From the NCBI GenBank assembly GCA_015661395.1, contig JACWML010000003.1, positions 1 to 64,000 on the forward strand: 64,000 nt of DNA, given 5' to 3'. The notes beneath the pieces were generated by a model. The model was not told where the DNA came from, did no database searches, and worked only from the letters and a program-made list of their open reading frames with translations. The translations under genes were made by a program, and so were the position numbers. The stretch's first letter is position 1. Each line of letters begins with the position of its first letter. Shown here one piece after another: positions 18,674 through 29,284 of the stretch. Origin of the DNA: Methanomicrobia archaeon. Lineage in GTDB: Archaea > Halobacteriota > Bog-38 > Methanoflorentales > Methanoflorentaceae.

Positions 18674-20344
18674 ATGGAACTAAGGAGCAAGGAGATAACG
18701 AGGGGGGTGACTCGCGCACCCCAAAGGGCCCTCTTGAAAGCCTTGGGCGTGGGAGACGAGGATCTCGAACGGCCGTTTGTCGGCATCGCCAACGCATGGA
18801 ACGAGATCGTTCCCGGTCACCTTCATCTGCGCGATCTCGCCGAGTTTGTTAAAAAAGGGATACACTTGGCTGGTGGCATTGCGTTCGAGTTCGGCACCAT
18901 TGGCATCTGCGACGGCATCGCCATGGGGCACTCCGGCATGCGCTATGCGCTCCCGTCCCGTGAAAACATCGCCGACTCCGTTGAGCTCATGGCGCAGGCG
19001 CACCAGTTTGACGGCTTGGTCATGGTGGGGTCGTGCGACAAGATCGTTCCCGGGATGTTGATGGCGGCGCTGCGGATAAACGTGCCTACAATGGTAGTGA
19101 CCGGGGGGCCGATGCGAGCGGGGTACTACGAAGGCACCGACCTCACGCTCGTCTCGACGTTTGAGGGGGTCGGCTGTGTCCAGGCGGGCACCATGACCGA
19201 AGCGCACCTTGAGGAGCTCGTTAGCCGGGCGTGTCCCGGGTGCGGCAGCTGCCAGGGCCTGTACACTGCCAACACCATGGCCTGTATGACCGAGATGCTG
19301 GGCCTCTCGCTTCCCCATTGTGCGACGACGCCAGCTGTTGATGCCCGAAGGAGGCGCATTGCCGAGGCCACCGGGAAGCGAATCGTCGACCTCATCGTGA
19401 ACGGGGTCACGCCGCGTGACATCGTGACCGAGGCATCGTTTCGGAACGCGATCGTCCTCGACATGCTCATAGGCGGCTCGACGAATACGGCGTTGCACCT
19501 CCCTGCAATCGCGCACGAGGCGGGCATATCGCTCCCGCTCACGCTTTTTGACGAACTGAGTGCACAGACGCCGCACATCACATCCCTGAATCCGAGCGGC
19601 CCGTATACCATGAGCGACCTTGACGCCGCTGGCGGCGTCCCCGGCGTCATGAAACGCGCTCGGACGCTACTACGCAACGAAACGACCTGCTCGGGCAAGA
19701 GCGTTTACGAGATCGCCGATGAGGCACACATCCGTGACGATGCAATCATACGCCCCCTCGACGATCCGGTGCACGCGACAGGCGGCATCACGGTGCTTTT
19801 CGGGAACCTTGCTCCGGACGGCGCTATCGTCAAAAGCGCCGGCGTGAGCGACGACATGCTCCGCTATACGGGAAAAGCGCGCGTATTTAACTCCGAAGAT
19901 GAGGCGATGCGGGCCATTCTGGCCGGATCGGTGAGCGAAGGGCAGGTTGTGGTCGTGCGCTATGAGGGGCCCAGAGGCGGACCAGGAATGCCCGAAATGC
20001 TTGCGCCAACAGCTGCGATATCTGGAATGGGGCTGAGGGTTCCCCTCATTACAGATGGTCGTTTCTCGGGCGGCACTAGGGGCGCTGCGATCGGACACAT
20101 CTCACCAGAGGCGGCTGAGGGGGGGCCCTTGGCGCTTTTGCACGACGGGGACGAGATTACCATTGACATACCGAACCACCTGCTGGCCGTGCAGCTGGCA
20201 GACGATGTTCTTGTGGCCAGAAAGGCAACGTGGACGCCGGTGCGAAAAGACGTCGGCGGCTACTTGAAACGATATGCCGCTGCGGTGAGTTCGGCAAGCA
20301 ACGGAGCGATACTGCGCGCGCCGCAGGAAACACGGGAGCCGTGA
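18674..20344 (+). CDS. ilvD: Dihydroxy-acid dehydratase
   Basis: MELRSKEITRGVTRAPQRALLKALG...VPGHLHLRDLAE...CPGCGSCQGLYTANTMACMTE...GRFSGGTRGAAIGHISPEAAEGGPLALL. Confidence 0.97.
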   Translation: MELRSKEITRGVTRAPQRALLKALGVGDEDLERPFVGIANAWNEIVPGHLHLRDLAEFVKKGIHLAGGIAFEFGTIGICDGIAMGHSGMRYALPSRENIADSVELMAQAHQFDGLVMVGSCDKIVPGMLMAALRINVPTMVVTGGPMRAGYYEGTDLTLVSTFEGVGCVQAGTMTEAHLEELVSRACPGCGSCQGLYTANTMACMTEMLGLSLPHCATTPAVDARRRRIAEATGKRIVDLIVNGVTPRDIVTEASFRNAIVLDMLIGGSTNTALHLPAIAHEAGISLPLTLFDELSAQTPHITSLNPSGPYTMSDLDAAGGVPGVMKRARTLLRNETTCSGKSVYEIADEAHIRDDAIIRPLDDPVHATGGITVLFGNLAPDGAIVKSAGVSDDMLRYTGKARVFNSEDEAMRAILAGSVSEGQVVVVRYEGPRGGPGMPEMLAPTAAISGMGLRVPLITDGRFSGGTRGAAIGHISPEAAEGGPLALLHDGDEITIDIPNHLLAVQLADDVLVARKATWTPVRKDVGGYLKRYAAAVSSASNGAILRAPQETREP

Positions 20345-20358
20345 TCCTAGCGCGCCGC

Positions 20359-22278
20359 CTAGCTGGCCTCGTACACGTACGCGTCGCCGAATCTCGTCAC
20401 TGGCGTGTAACCGTTTGATCTGAGGTAACTGTCCAAGGCGGTTCGATTGCTGATCCCGAAGTTTTCCGACAGGATCGCGTACTTGTAAAAGTCTCTGTCG
20501 CTTTGAATGGCGGCCTGTAACGCAGCCGTGCTGTTCGACACCTCGTCTCGGTACGCCATCGGTGAGGAATCAAACGCAGACGGGTTTGTGACATAGAACA
20601 GCGCCTCGCGCTGCGAGGAGCTCGCGTTCGCAAACGGGTCGTTCGGGTTGGGGGGGGCGAAAAACGCCAGTGTCGTATTGTTGCTGGGGATCTGGCCCAC
20701 GTACCGTATCGCGTTGAAGTCGTCTTGTCCGATCACCGACTGATACTTGTCGGTGCTTATCGCCCCCGCCGCATTGGTCAAAATGATAAGCGCAATCAGC
20801 ACGACAGCGACAATTCTGCCCGGGGAGATAAGCGCAGATCTGCGTCCGAGAGATCGCTCGATTATGGAGACCCCGAGACCCGCAGCAGGTATGAGAACCG
20901 CTTGGGCATACGCCACGCCGCGCCCGAGGAAGATTTCAGCGGTCGTCGGAGCAAACGAAAAGTACACGGTTGACAGGATCCAGCCGGCAAATATCCCTAG
21001 GATGAACGCGAGCAAGACGAGATGAGAGAGCTCCCACTCTTTGGTCTCGACCAGAGAGCCTGCGAGACCTACGACGGCGAGCGCTGCTATCAGCGGCGTT
21101 ACGTAGAGGAGGATGTACGTCGGATCGGGGTACATTAGTTGGAGCACAATCAGCGGGAGAACCGACTGCATCGCGAACGGCGCCGCGCTGGTGGTGACGA
21201 GGGCCGGAGTGAAGCTCGTCGGCACGCCGTATACGAGGAAGCGCCAGGCAAAGAGCATCAGCCCGAGCACATACGTTGGAATAGAGGCAACCGTCGTGAG
21301 TGTGTTCTGCCGTTTCATGAGCTGGGCAATTACCACGAACGCGAATATGAAGGGCGTGTAGACCCCGTAGAGGATGTGAATGTCAATGGAGAGCCCCAGC
21401 ACAAACGCGCCGGCTAGGAATGAGCTCGCCTCTCGTGAAGCACAGAGATAGAGGCCAAAAAACAAGAAATAGGTACCGACGACCTGCATCATCGAGATGT
21501 TCGTCCTCCAGAAGAGTTCAAACAGCGGCGACATTGAGCCCCATAAGAAGAGCGCGACGACTTTGCCGGACAGGCTCACGCCGAGTCGCTCCAAAACGGC
21601 GAGGAGCATTATGGAGGCCAGAACGCCCGCCGCAGGTCCGAACCAGATCGCCATGTCGACGACCGACGCGTTACCGATCATCGCAAACGATCCCATTGTG
21701 AACTCGAAGCTTCGCTCGCGGATAATGTCACTAGCGCCGGCTGCCAGGAATGAAGGTATGCCCGTGAAGCCCGTGTGCACGAAGTAGGCCGCGCGGGTTG
21801 CCCAGTAAAGCGGATCAAAGTAGGGAATCGTGCCTACCGTCGCCGGATACCACAGCCGTGTAACAGCCGCGAAAAGGAGCATCGCGACGATTATGATATT
21901 CTCAGGCTTGAGCAGGGCGGATGCATTGATCGGTGCCTGCTCGCGGTTCAAGGCAAGGGCGAAAATGAACATGAGGGTCGTCCAAAGAAAGAGCGGCCCA
22001 ACGATGGTGAGTGGATTCCCCGGTATCAGCAGGGCCGTGTACACGATTTCGAGTATGGCGAGGAAGACGACGCTAAAACCAATCGCCGTGCCGATCCTGC
22101 CTGCGACGCTTTGGTCTCCCAGAATGACGAGCGACGTGAAATACCCCGGAAAAAAAAGGAGAACAGCGCCAGCACAGAAGACCTGAACAAGACCCCCAAT
22201 GCCTATCGCGAGCGGTATGCACAGCGCCAGAAAAATCAAATAGGCGACACTAATGCGCCTGAGACTCTGAAAATTCAT
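20359..22278 (-). CDS. Large multipass membrane protein (glycosyltransferase/DUF-type, surface glycan related)
   Basis: 639 aa, many TM segments, small C-terminal extracytoplasmic domain; in glycan island. Confidence 0.65.
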   Translation of the reverse strand: MNFQSLRRISVAYLIFLALCIPLAIGIGGLVQVFCAGAVLLFFPGYFTSLVILGDQSVAGRIGTAIGFSVVFLAILEIVYTALLIPGNPLTIVGPLFLWTTLMFIFALALNREQAPINASALLKPENIIIVAMLLFAAVTRLWYPATVGTIPYFDPLYWATRAAYFVHTGFTGIPSFLAAGASDIIRERSFEFTMGSFAMIGNASVVDMAIWFGPAAGVLASIMLLAVLERLGVSLSGKVVALFLWGSMSPLFELFWRTNISMMQVVGTYFLFFGLYLCASREASSFLAGAFVLGLSIDIHILYGVYTPFIFAFVVIAQLMKRQNTLTTVASIPTYVLGLMLFAWRFLVYGVPTSFTPALVTTSAAPFAMQSVLPLIVLQLMYPDPTYILLYVTPLIAALAVVGLAGSLVETKEWELSHLVLLAFILGIFAGWILSTVYFSFAPTTAEIFLGRGVAYAQAVLIPAAGLGVSIIERSLGRRSALISPGRIVAVVLIALIILTNAAGAISTDKYQSVIGQDDFNAIRYVGQIPSNNTTLAFFAPPNPNDPFANASSSQREALFYVTNPSAFDSSPMAYRDEVSNSTAALQAAIQSDRDFYKYAILSENFGISNRTALDSYLRSNGYTPVTRFGDAYVYEAS

Positions 22279-22381
22279 ATTTGGGCCTTCTATACTTTTT
22301 CGATTATATATGCTTTATCAAGTATGAGGTGTTACACGTTTACCGCTTGCTGGGGTTTGGTGCGGCCGATTTGAGCGCCTC

Positions 22382-23893
22382 GTGGCCTACGAATGCGTAA
22401 CCGAGCGCGAAGGCGAAGGCGAAGGCGCCGCTTTTTACCCACGCTCTGCAGGGCCGGACGCACCGATGACCACTAACAGAAAGATCTTCAAAAATACCGC
22501 AGCATTAGCCTCCGCGGACATATTTACGCGTCTGATGCGCTTCGGGCTAGCCGTCGTCATAGCTAGGACGCTCGGTCCTGCGGGGTACGGTGTGTATGCG
22601 TTTGCATTCTCGTTTGCGGAGGTCTATGGCGTCATTTCAGATTTTGGCATGAGTAACCTCATAATCCGCGATACCTCAAGGAAGAAGGAGTACCTCGCTC
22701 GTTATGTTGGAAACATTTTATTTGTTGAAACAGCGCTTTCCTTGATCGCCTACGGCTTCCTGTTCGTTCTCGTCGGCGCAATGAACCTGCCTCAGGAAAA
22801 AGCCGTTATTGTCTATATCGCCGTTATCTCCTACGTTCTGACGGCTCTCGCGCAGATCGTCCGAGCGACGTTCAAAGCCCACGAGAGGATGGAGTATGAC
22901 GCGACGCTAAACGTCATTCAGCAGAGTGTAACCGTCATCCTTGGCATCAGCGTGCTATATTTCGGTTACGGATTGATCGCGCTCGCCGTGGTGTTCGTCT
23001 TAGGAAGCTTGATCAACCTCATTGCAAGCCTCGCGCTTGTTTCAGTAAAGTTCACGCGGCCCAAGTTTAGGCTAGACCGACGCTTTTTGACGTATTTGGT
23101 CAAGGAGGTCCCCTCTTTCGGACTGATCGTATTCTTCTCGCTTATCTACTACAAGATAAGCACGCTGCTTCTGTCATTTATCCAAGGGGATGCTGCGACC
23201 GGATGGTTCAACGCCTCGTACGCCATGGCGGTGTCGCTCACCTTTCTACCGGCAGCATTCATGGGGGCGCTATTCCCCGTAATATCGACGCTCCACGTCT
23301 CATCGAAAGATCTTGCAAAGACCGTTTATAACGAGTCATTTCGCTATATGGTTATCTTGGGGCTTCCGCTTGCATTCGGCACGACCGTGCTCGCAGATAA
23401 GGTCATCAACATCATTTATGGGGCGCCATTCCACAACTCAATCGTCGTCTTACAGATCGTCATCTGGTCCGTCTCAATCCTATTTCTCAATTTCGTGCTC
23501 ACCACGACGCTGACGTCGATAAATCTGCAGCGCGTCGTTATGTATGCCACGGGACTCGCTGTCACCGTCAACATCATCCTCAACCTCCTCGTTATCCCGG
23601 GATATAGCTACGTGGGCGCAAGCTACGTGATGATAGCGACAGAGCTCACCACTTTTTCTGTCTGCTTCTACTACGCTTCGAAAAATTTGTGCTACATTCG
23701 GCTGCACCGGCTTCTGCTCAAACCGCTCGTAGGGTCATTCGTCATGGCGGTCGTCGTGTATTATCTGCGGCCGATCAACCTGTTCGTCATAGTTGGGGTT
23801 GCGGTCTGGGTGTATTTCGCTACCCTCATCGCACTGAGGACGTTCACGAAGCAAGACATAAGCGTCATTAAGAGCATAATCGGCAGAACGTGA
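22382..23893 (+). CDS. Wzx-type polysaccharide/lipid-linked oligosaccharide flippase (start probably ATG at 22466)
   Basis: NTAALASADIFTRLMRFGLAVVIARTLGPAGYGVYAFAFSFAEVYGVISDFGMSNLIIRD; multipass. Confidence 0.9.
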   Translation: MAYECVTEREGEGEGAAFYPRSAGPDAPMTTNRKIFKNTAALASADIFTRLMRFGLAVVIARTLGPAGYGVYAFAFSFAEVYGVISDFGMSNLIIRDTSRKKEYLARYVGNILFVETALSLIAYGFLFVLVGAMNLPQEKAVIVYIAVISYVLTALAQIVRATFKAHERMEYDATLNVIQQSVTVILGISVLYFGYGLIALAVVFVLGSLINLIASLALVSVKFTRPKFRLDRRFLTYLVKEVPSFGLIVFFSLIYYKISTLLLSFIQGDAATGWFNASYAMAVSLTFLPAAFMGALFPVISTLHVSSKDLAKTVYNESFRYMVILGLPLAFGTTVLADKVINIIYGAPFHNSIVVLQIVIWSVSILFLNFVLTTTLTSINLQRVVMYATGLAVTVNIILNLLVIPGYSYVGASYVMIATELTTFSVCFYYASKNLCYIRLHRLLLKPLVGSFVMAVVVYYLRPINLFVIVGVAVWVYFATLIALRTFTKQDISVIKSIIGRT

Positions 23894-23897
23894 GCTG

Positions 23898-25088
23898 ATG
23901 TCGCGCAGCAAAAAAAGGGACGACACAAGAGGTGCTCGTGTGAGAATAGCACTATCGACCTTCGAATACGACCGGAACCTCATCGGCGGTGCGGGCATCT
24001 ACGCGCTGGAGCTAAGTCGATGGTTGGCACCACTCTGCCAGCTCACCGTCCATAGCTGCGACGCATATCAGACTCCGCCAGACGCCTTCGCTGCCGCTTG
24101 GTTTGGAGCGGGAGTGCCAAACGTGCGGTACCGGCAGCTGCCTCGACCCTTACGAGGTCACGGGGTTGCGGCCTTTTATTACTACGCGCTCGCTCATGAC
24201 CCATTCGAAGGGTGCGACGTGCATCTGACTAACGACCTCTCACAGGGGATGGCAGTTCATCGCAAAGCTCCCCTCGTGCAGATTCTGCACCACCTACCCT
24301 CGTCAGAGCTGAAGCAGGTGCCACTGTCAAGATCACGCATCGCAATCACATTGCTTGCCGCGCTCGAAAAGCGCGCACTAAAACGGCCTCAAGCGATTAT
24401 CTGCGACAGCAGTGACACAATGGCGCAGGCGCTCGCGCGATATCCGGAGCACGCCGAGAAGCTGAGAGTCATACCTAACGGTGTTGACGTGAACCTTTTC
24501 ACACCTGCCGACACACCGACCGAGGGCGCTGTGACCGATAAACCGCTCGTTGCGTGTGTCGCGCGGGGACTTGAGGCGAGAAAGGGTATCGCGTACTTGA
24601 TCGAGGCGCTCGCGGCGGCCCAGCGTGTCACTCCGGTTGAACTCATCATCATAGGCAAAGACTCGGAACGATTGAAGCAGCGGATGCTGGCACACGCACG
24701 CGCGCTCGGTGTGATCGACGTGGTCACGTTTGTCGATTCCGTATCACTGCACGATCTTATCGCGCTCTATCAGCGCGCCACCGTGACGGTGGTGCCCTCA
24801 CTGCTCGAGGGATTTAGCAGGCCGGCGCTCGAATCGATGGCGTGCGGAACGCCCGTGATCGGAACGGCGGTTGGAGCCATCCCAGAACTTATCGACGAAA
24901 GCTCCGGGGTGCTCGTCTCTCCCGGAGACGCAGGCGCTCTCGCTGCGGCGCTGATCGATTTACTCCAGGATGACAGGCGAGTGAAGCGGATGGGGGCTGC
25001 CGCACGGCGACGTGCGGTTACGCTTTTTTCCTGGGATAATGTTGCGCAGCGCGTGCTCAGCGTGTGCGAGGAGGTGACCTTAGCGTGA
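23898..25088 (+). CDS. Glycosyltransferase family 4
   Basis: DRNLIGGAGIYALELSRWL...VIPNGVDVNLFTP...PSLLEGFSRPALESMACGTPVIGTAVGAIPELI. Confidence 0.93.
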   Translation: MSRSKKRDDTRGARVRIALSTFEYDRNLIGGAGIYALELSRWLAPLCQLTVHSCDAYQTPPDAFAAAWFGAGVPNVRYRQLPRPLRGHGVAAFYYYALAHDPFEGCDVHLTNDLSQGMAVHRKAPLVQILHHLPSSELKQVPLSRSRIAITLLAALEKRALKRPQAIICDSSDTMAQALARYPEHAEKLRVIPNGVDVNLFTPADTPTEGAVTDKPLVACVARGLEARKGIAYLIEALAAAQRVTPVELIIIGKDSERLKQRMLAHARALGVIDVVTFVDSVSLHDLIALYQRATVTVVPSLLEGFSRPALESMACGTPVIGTAVGAIPELIDESSGVLVSPGDAGALAAALIDLLQDDRRVKRMGAAARRRAVTLFSWDNVAQRVLSVCEEVTLA

Positions 25089-26277
25089 CCTCTTCATATA
25101 TTTCTTCGAGCTTCTGGACGTGGACGTCCAAGTCAAAGGTTCTGGCCGATGTCCGCGCGTTTTTGCTCATTTCGCTAAGGAGCTTCGAATCAGACGAGAG
25201 CATTTGTAGAAGCGAAGTGAGCGCCGCAACGTCACCGGGCGGAAACAAGAAACCGTTGTACCCGTCTTCGATGAGCTCAGGAATTGCGCCTGTCCGGCTT
25301 CCTATGACCGCGATCCCGTGCTGATAGTATTCGGGTATCACGAGTCCGAACGTCTCTGCGTAGATGGACGGCACGACAGCCACATCGGCGATACTGTAAA
25401 GCTGCCGCAGCGTATCAGGCGCTAAAAAACCATAGAAGACAATTCGCTCGTCATCCCGCGCATCGCGCTGGAAACGCGCCCCGTCACTGCCTTGACCAAC
25501 GACGTGCAGTCGCGCATTTTTGAGATCTAAACCTTTGACGGATTCGATGAGGGAGTGCACCCCCTTGTGTTTTCCCAGACGGCCGACGTAGAGTATGTCG
25601 AACGTGCCATTGTTCACCTTTGCGACGGGCTCGCTTTCAGGTATGCCAAGGGGCAGTTTCAGCTTTCGTGTGTCTGCGAACAGCCCGAAGCCGGAAAGGG
25701 TGTTAAGCACAAAGTCAGACGGGGCAATAACGACAGCAGGATCGATTCGTTTGTAAAACCAGCGATAGACCCGACACGGGCTGCGGGCATTCACGCACGA
25801 GGCATTAGCTCTCGTGAGCAGGGTCGTCTTGGGACAAATGAGGGTGTAGTCGTGCACGGTGTGAACCGCGGGAATGTCAAGATCCTTGGCGGCACTAAAA
25901 ACAGATGCCGACAACCCGCTGAAATTGTGCACGTGCACGAGGTCTGGCCGCTCACGCTTCAGTGCGTCCTTTATGAAGCTGTACGTGTGTGGATTCCAGA
26001 TATCGAATGCGTGCCAGAGTGGCTTGATAAAGCCGGGTTTGCGCGAATAGTAATAGTTCGAGTAAAGATTTAACGGGTAAAATCGGTAAATGGCGTCTTT
26101 TCGCTCGCCTACTTTGTCGCGAGTTGACGATCCGTTTCGGCCAAAGGGGGCGGCTGTTATCACAGAGATATCGTGACGGTCGCTGAGCCTCTCTGAGATG
26201 TGGGAGACGTACAGCTCTGCGCCACCGTGAATGTAGGGCGGGTAAAGGTTAGAGACCATGCAGATTTTCACGAACAC
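25057..26277 (-). CDS. Glycosyltransferase family 4
   Basis: VSNLYPPYIHGGAELYVSHISERL...LVHVHNFSG...VPSIYAETFGLVIPEYYQHGIAVIGSRTGAIPELI. Confidence 0.93.
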   Translation of the reverse strand: MFVKICMVSNLYPPYIHGGAELYVSHISERLSDRHDISVITAAPFGRNGSSTRDKVGERKDAIYRFYPLNLYSNYYYSRKPGFIKPLWHAFDIWNPHTYSFIKDALKRERPDLVHVHNFSGLSASVFSAAKDLDIPAVHTVHDYTLICPKTTLLTRANASCVNARSPCRVYRWFYKRIDPAVVIAPSDFVLNTLSGFGLFADTRKLKLPLGIPESEPVAKVNNGTFDILYVGRLGKHKGVHSLIESVKGLDLKNARLHVVGQGSDGARFQRDARDDERIVFYGFLAPDTLRQLYSIADVAVVPSIYAETFGLVIPEYYQHGIAVIGSRTGAIPELIEDGYNGFLFPPGDVAALTSLLQMLSSDSKLLSEMSKNARTSARTFDLDVHVQKLEEIYEEVTLRSPPRTR

Positions 26278-26341
26278 AACCTCGAAATCTACGATGCAAA
26301 AGAGCCGATCGGATGCTTCAGTCTATTCTTTTCAACTGAGC

Positions 26342-27607
26342 TCATATTAAGCCATCGTATACTTCCATAGTTCGGGCAATCGCCTGAGTCCAGGTAAACT
26401 CACTCTTAACCCGCTCATAGCCGTTGTAGCCCATCCTATCTGCCAGTTCTTCATCGCTCAGCACGGCTCGTATTGCTTCCACAAGTCCGTGCAGATCGCC
26501 TGGCTGAACTAGGAACCCATTGTAGCGATCTTGGATCACCGACGGGATGCCTCCGACGTTCGTACCGATAACTGGTCTGCCGCACGCGTTTGCCTCAGCC
26601 AAAACCATCCCGAACCCTTCGGCATCGGTGAGCGTGGGGAGCACAGCGAGATCGGCTCCACGATAATAAAGAGGCATTTCCTCACCGGGTATGAGCCCGG
26701 CGAATACCACCCGGTCTTGAACTCCGATACGCCGCGCATAAGCTGCGTAGTGCGAGCGCCAGTTTCCATCGCCCACAACCACGAGGGTTACGCTTGGGTC
26801 AAGGCTTCGGAGCGCATCGATAAGAATGGGGAGCCCTTTGTGTCGGTGGGTTTTGCTGAGCTGGCCGACGAAGAGGATAATGTGCCCGTCGAGGCCGTAC
26901 TTATCTCTTATGTGGCCAGAGCCGACCGTCGGATTGAATGTCGCGACGTCTACACCAGGGGGCACGGCGGACGTTTTGCTGAGGTAACCTTGGAGAAACG
27001 GAGAATGTGTGGCGTAGTGGTGAGAGGTCGTTATGATCCAACTAGCGCGGCGAATGGTGCCCCTTCCGAGGAAGCGATAGTAGGCCTTTACCAAGAGCTT
27101 GGTCGTCGCATCTATTCCCACCGCATCATTGAGGTAGGTCAAGACGAACGGCCTATCGCGCGTGACTCGTGCGGCGACGTCAGCCATGTACGGGACGGGC
27201 AAAAGTCCGTTCACCACGTCGGGGTCCACCTCGTCAATAACTCTCTTTATGGATCCAAACCAGCGCAAACTGAAGGGGGTGTTCGACACCGTCGTAAGTC
27301 GGGGAAGCGTGAAAATCCTCGGGCCGGACTCGTCGAGCACGCGTGAACAGGTTATGACTGTTGTGTCGACTCCTGCGTTGTGCAAGCCGACGGCGATTCT
27401 GTACGTGTACTGCTGAAGCCCTCCTACGCCGGAATAGTACGGCGAAGCGATTAGCGCTTTCATACGGGGTTTCACTCGCGCCTGTTCAGGAATAAGCTGT
27501 AGCCGCCACGTGACCGGCACAGGAAGAAGTGGTACGAAGTCATGGCCTTCGATCAGCTTATCAGTTTCGTGTAGGTATCTATAATGCTTTTTGAGATATC
27601 CGACCAC
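26342..27607 (-). CDS. Glycosyltransferase family 4
   Basis: YYSGVGGLQQYTYRIAVGL...VPPGVDVATFNP...LTDAEGFGMVLAEANACGRPVIGTNVGGIPSVI. Confidence 0.93.
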   Translation of the reverse strand: MVGYLKKHYRYLHETDKLIEGHDFVPLLPVPVTWRLQLIPEQARVKPRMKALIASPYYSGVGGLQQYTYRIAVGLHNAGVDTTVITCSRVLDESGPRIFTLPRLTTVSNTPFSLRWFGSIKRVIDEVDPDVVNGLLPVPYMADVAARVTRDRPFVLTYLNDAVGIDATTKLLVKAYYRFLGRGTIRRASWIITTSHHYATHSPFLQGYLSKTSAVPPGVDVATFNPTVGSGHIRDKYGLDGHIILFVGQLSKTHRHKGLPILIDALRSLDPSVTLVVVGDGNWRSHYAAYARRIGVQDRVVFAGLIPGEEMPLYYRGADLAVLPTLTDAEGFGMVLAEANACGRPVIGTNVGGIPSVIQDRYNGFLVQPGDLHGLVEAIRAVLSDEELADRMGYNGYERVKSEFTWTQAIARTMEVYDGLI

Positions 27608-28686
27608 GCGAATTTCTTTGACATTTCGAATCCGTTTTCAGCCAGTTGTTTACGCAGTGCGCCGTCGCTGACGAGCTTCAAAATAACGTCGGCGATTTCA
27701 TCGGGCGAGCCGTCGCTGACGAGGAAACCATTGACGCCGTCTTGAACAAGTTCCCGGACGGCGCTCATTTCGTGACGTATGCTGATCACCGGCAACTTGC
27801 ACGCATTTGCCTCGATGATGACGAGGCCGAACCCTTCACGAACTGAAGGGAGAACGAACACCTTCGATGCCTTCATGAACGCCGTGAGCCCGTCTTGATC
27901 GACAAAGCCCGTAAAGGTGACATTCTCGTCGAGTCCAAGCTTTGACGCCAGGTCTTCTAGCGAGGCTCGCTCCGGACCGTCCCCGATAATCGCGCACCTA
28001 ATGGCAGGAATTTTTGTTCGCGCAATCGCAAGCGCGTTCAGCAAGAGATCGACGCGTTTTTCACTGATGAGCCTTCCCGCAAACAGCACATCGGTGGCGG
28101 TCGACGCAGGCGCGATCATCGTGATGCGCCCAAGATCGATGCCAACGGGAATGACGTCGATCCGTTCGGGTTTGACGTGACACCGGATTAGGTCGTCTCT
28201 CGTCTTGTGCGAAATCGCTACGATATGATCAGGGAGCCGCATCGTCAGTCTTTCAACAATTCTGCCTATGCTGCCGCGAATCGGTCCAAGATACCCCCGC
28301 CAATAGGTATCCCATACCTCGAGCCACGTGACCACTAACGGTTTTCTTTTTACAATTGAGGCAACTTTGCCCGCGAAGCATGGGAAGTAAGGGAATTGGT
28401 TGCAGTCGATAACGTCGCAATCCACATTCAGCAAGGCAGGCAAGACCCTCAAAGAGTAGATGAGGGCTTCGGTAACCGAGCGGACGCCCTGCTCATTGTA
28501 CAGTTCGCGAACCTTGCACACGCCGTGCAGGTGAACGTTATCCGTGACGATCGTATCAGCTCCCTGCCACCATTTCATGCCGTAAATGTGGACTTCGTGC
28601 TCTCCGTTTTCGGCGAGCTTGCGCGCGAGTTCCCACAGACGCTTGTCTGCTCCCCCCATGTTGTAGGGGTAAATTGCGTCCATCAC
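27553..28686 (-). CDS. Glycosyltransferase family 4
   Basis: YNMGGADKRLWELARKLAENGEHEVHIYG...VIPVGIDLGRI...PSVREGFGLVIIEANACKLPVISI. Confidence 0.93.
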   Translation of the reverse strand: MMDAIYPYNMGGADKRLWELARKLAENGEHEVHIYGMKWWQGADTIVTDNVHLHGVCKVRELYNEQGVRSVTEALIYSLRVLPALLNVDCDVIDCNQFPYFPCFAGKVASIVKRKPLVVTWLEVWDTYWRGYLGPIRGSIGRIVERLTMRLPDHIVAISHKTRDDLIRCHVKPERIDVIPVGIDLGRITMIAPASTATDVLFAGRLISEKRVDLLLNALAIARTKIPAIRCAIIGDGPERASLEDLASKLGLDENVTFTGFVDQDGLTAFMKASKVFVLPSVREGFGLVIIEANACKLPVISIRHEMSAVRELVQDGVNGFLVSDGSPDEIADVILKLVSDGALRKQLAENGFEMSKKFAWSDISKSIIDTYTKLIS

Positions 28687-29085
28687 GTACGCGATCTTGA
28701 TAGCGCTCGCCTCCCGCCCGGAGCCATCCGTCGCTTTAGCAAGAATGACGCTGTCTTAAGTCCGTCGCTTATTGAACTTAGCTTGGGTAGATCTGCGCGC
28801 TTGCCGAAGTCTATCGCGATTTCCCCTATGCTAAAGCCGTGACGCGCACATTCATTAAACATGTCAGCTTCAATCTCCAATCCCTGTGCGACAAGATCCA
28901 CACGGTCTACGACGTACCCGCGGTAAGCCCAGAACCCCTGTGCACAAGTCAGTTATGTCTTCTTTAGAGAGCATCCGAGCTACGGCGGTAATCACGCGAT
29001 TGCCAAAAACGTAGGTTTGGGTCATGGCACCCTCCTTGATGCGCTCTTGGTCTGTGAGGCCGGAATAACTACCCTAGGTTTCAAG
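28683..29085 (-). pseudogene. Decayed GT2 (dolichyl-phosphate sugar synthase-like) gene
   Basis: LKPRVVIPA (frame A), then DQERIKEGAMTQTYVFGNRVITAVARMLSKEDITDLCTG (frame B), then frameshift at GGGG to FWAYRGYVVDRVDLVAQGLEIEADMFNECARHGFSIGEIAIDFGKRADLPKLSSISDGLKTASFLLKRR. Confidence 0.75.
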
Positions 29086-29284
29086 GCCGGCACGTCTGCT
29101 GTCGAGAAACGTTATTAGAATCAAGCTTTGCTTTTTGAGCTTAAGTCTTGTGTTCTGTTTCATTTAGCCGAGGTGCGGTATGCCCACGTTGTTGCCCCAC
29201 TGTTATCACCTAAGATTAACTATATAGGCTCGATTTGTCTATCCTTGATAGAGATCAATACCGCGTCGATTTGTTAGGGGCACG

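Noticed and set aside
18680-19576. 298-aa ORF antisense to ilvD
   Set aside because: Shadow ORF in a GC-rich conserved gene; composition is not protein-like
21775-22374. 199-aa plus-strand ORF
   Set aside because: Antisense of the membrane protein 20359-22278; charged, low-complexity shadow
22400-22430. GCGAAG triplet-like repeat at the start of the flippase ORF
   Set aside because: Probably lies upstream of the true start (ATG 22466); short simple repeat only
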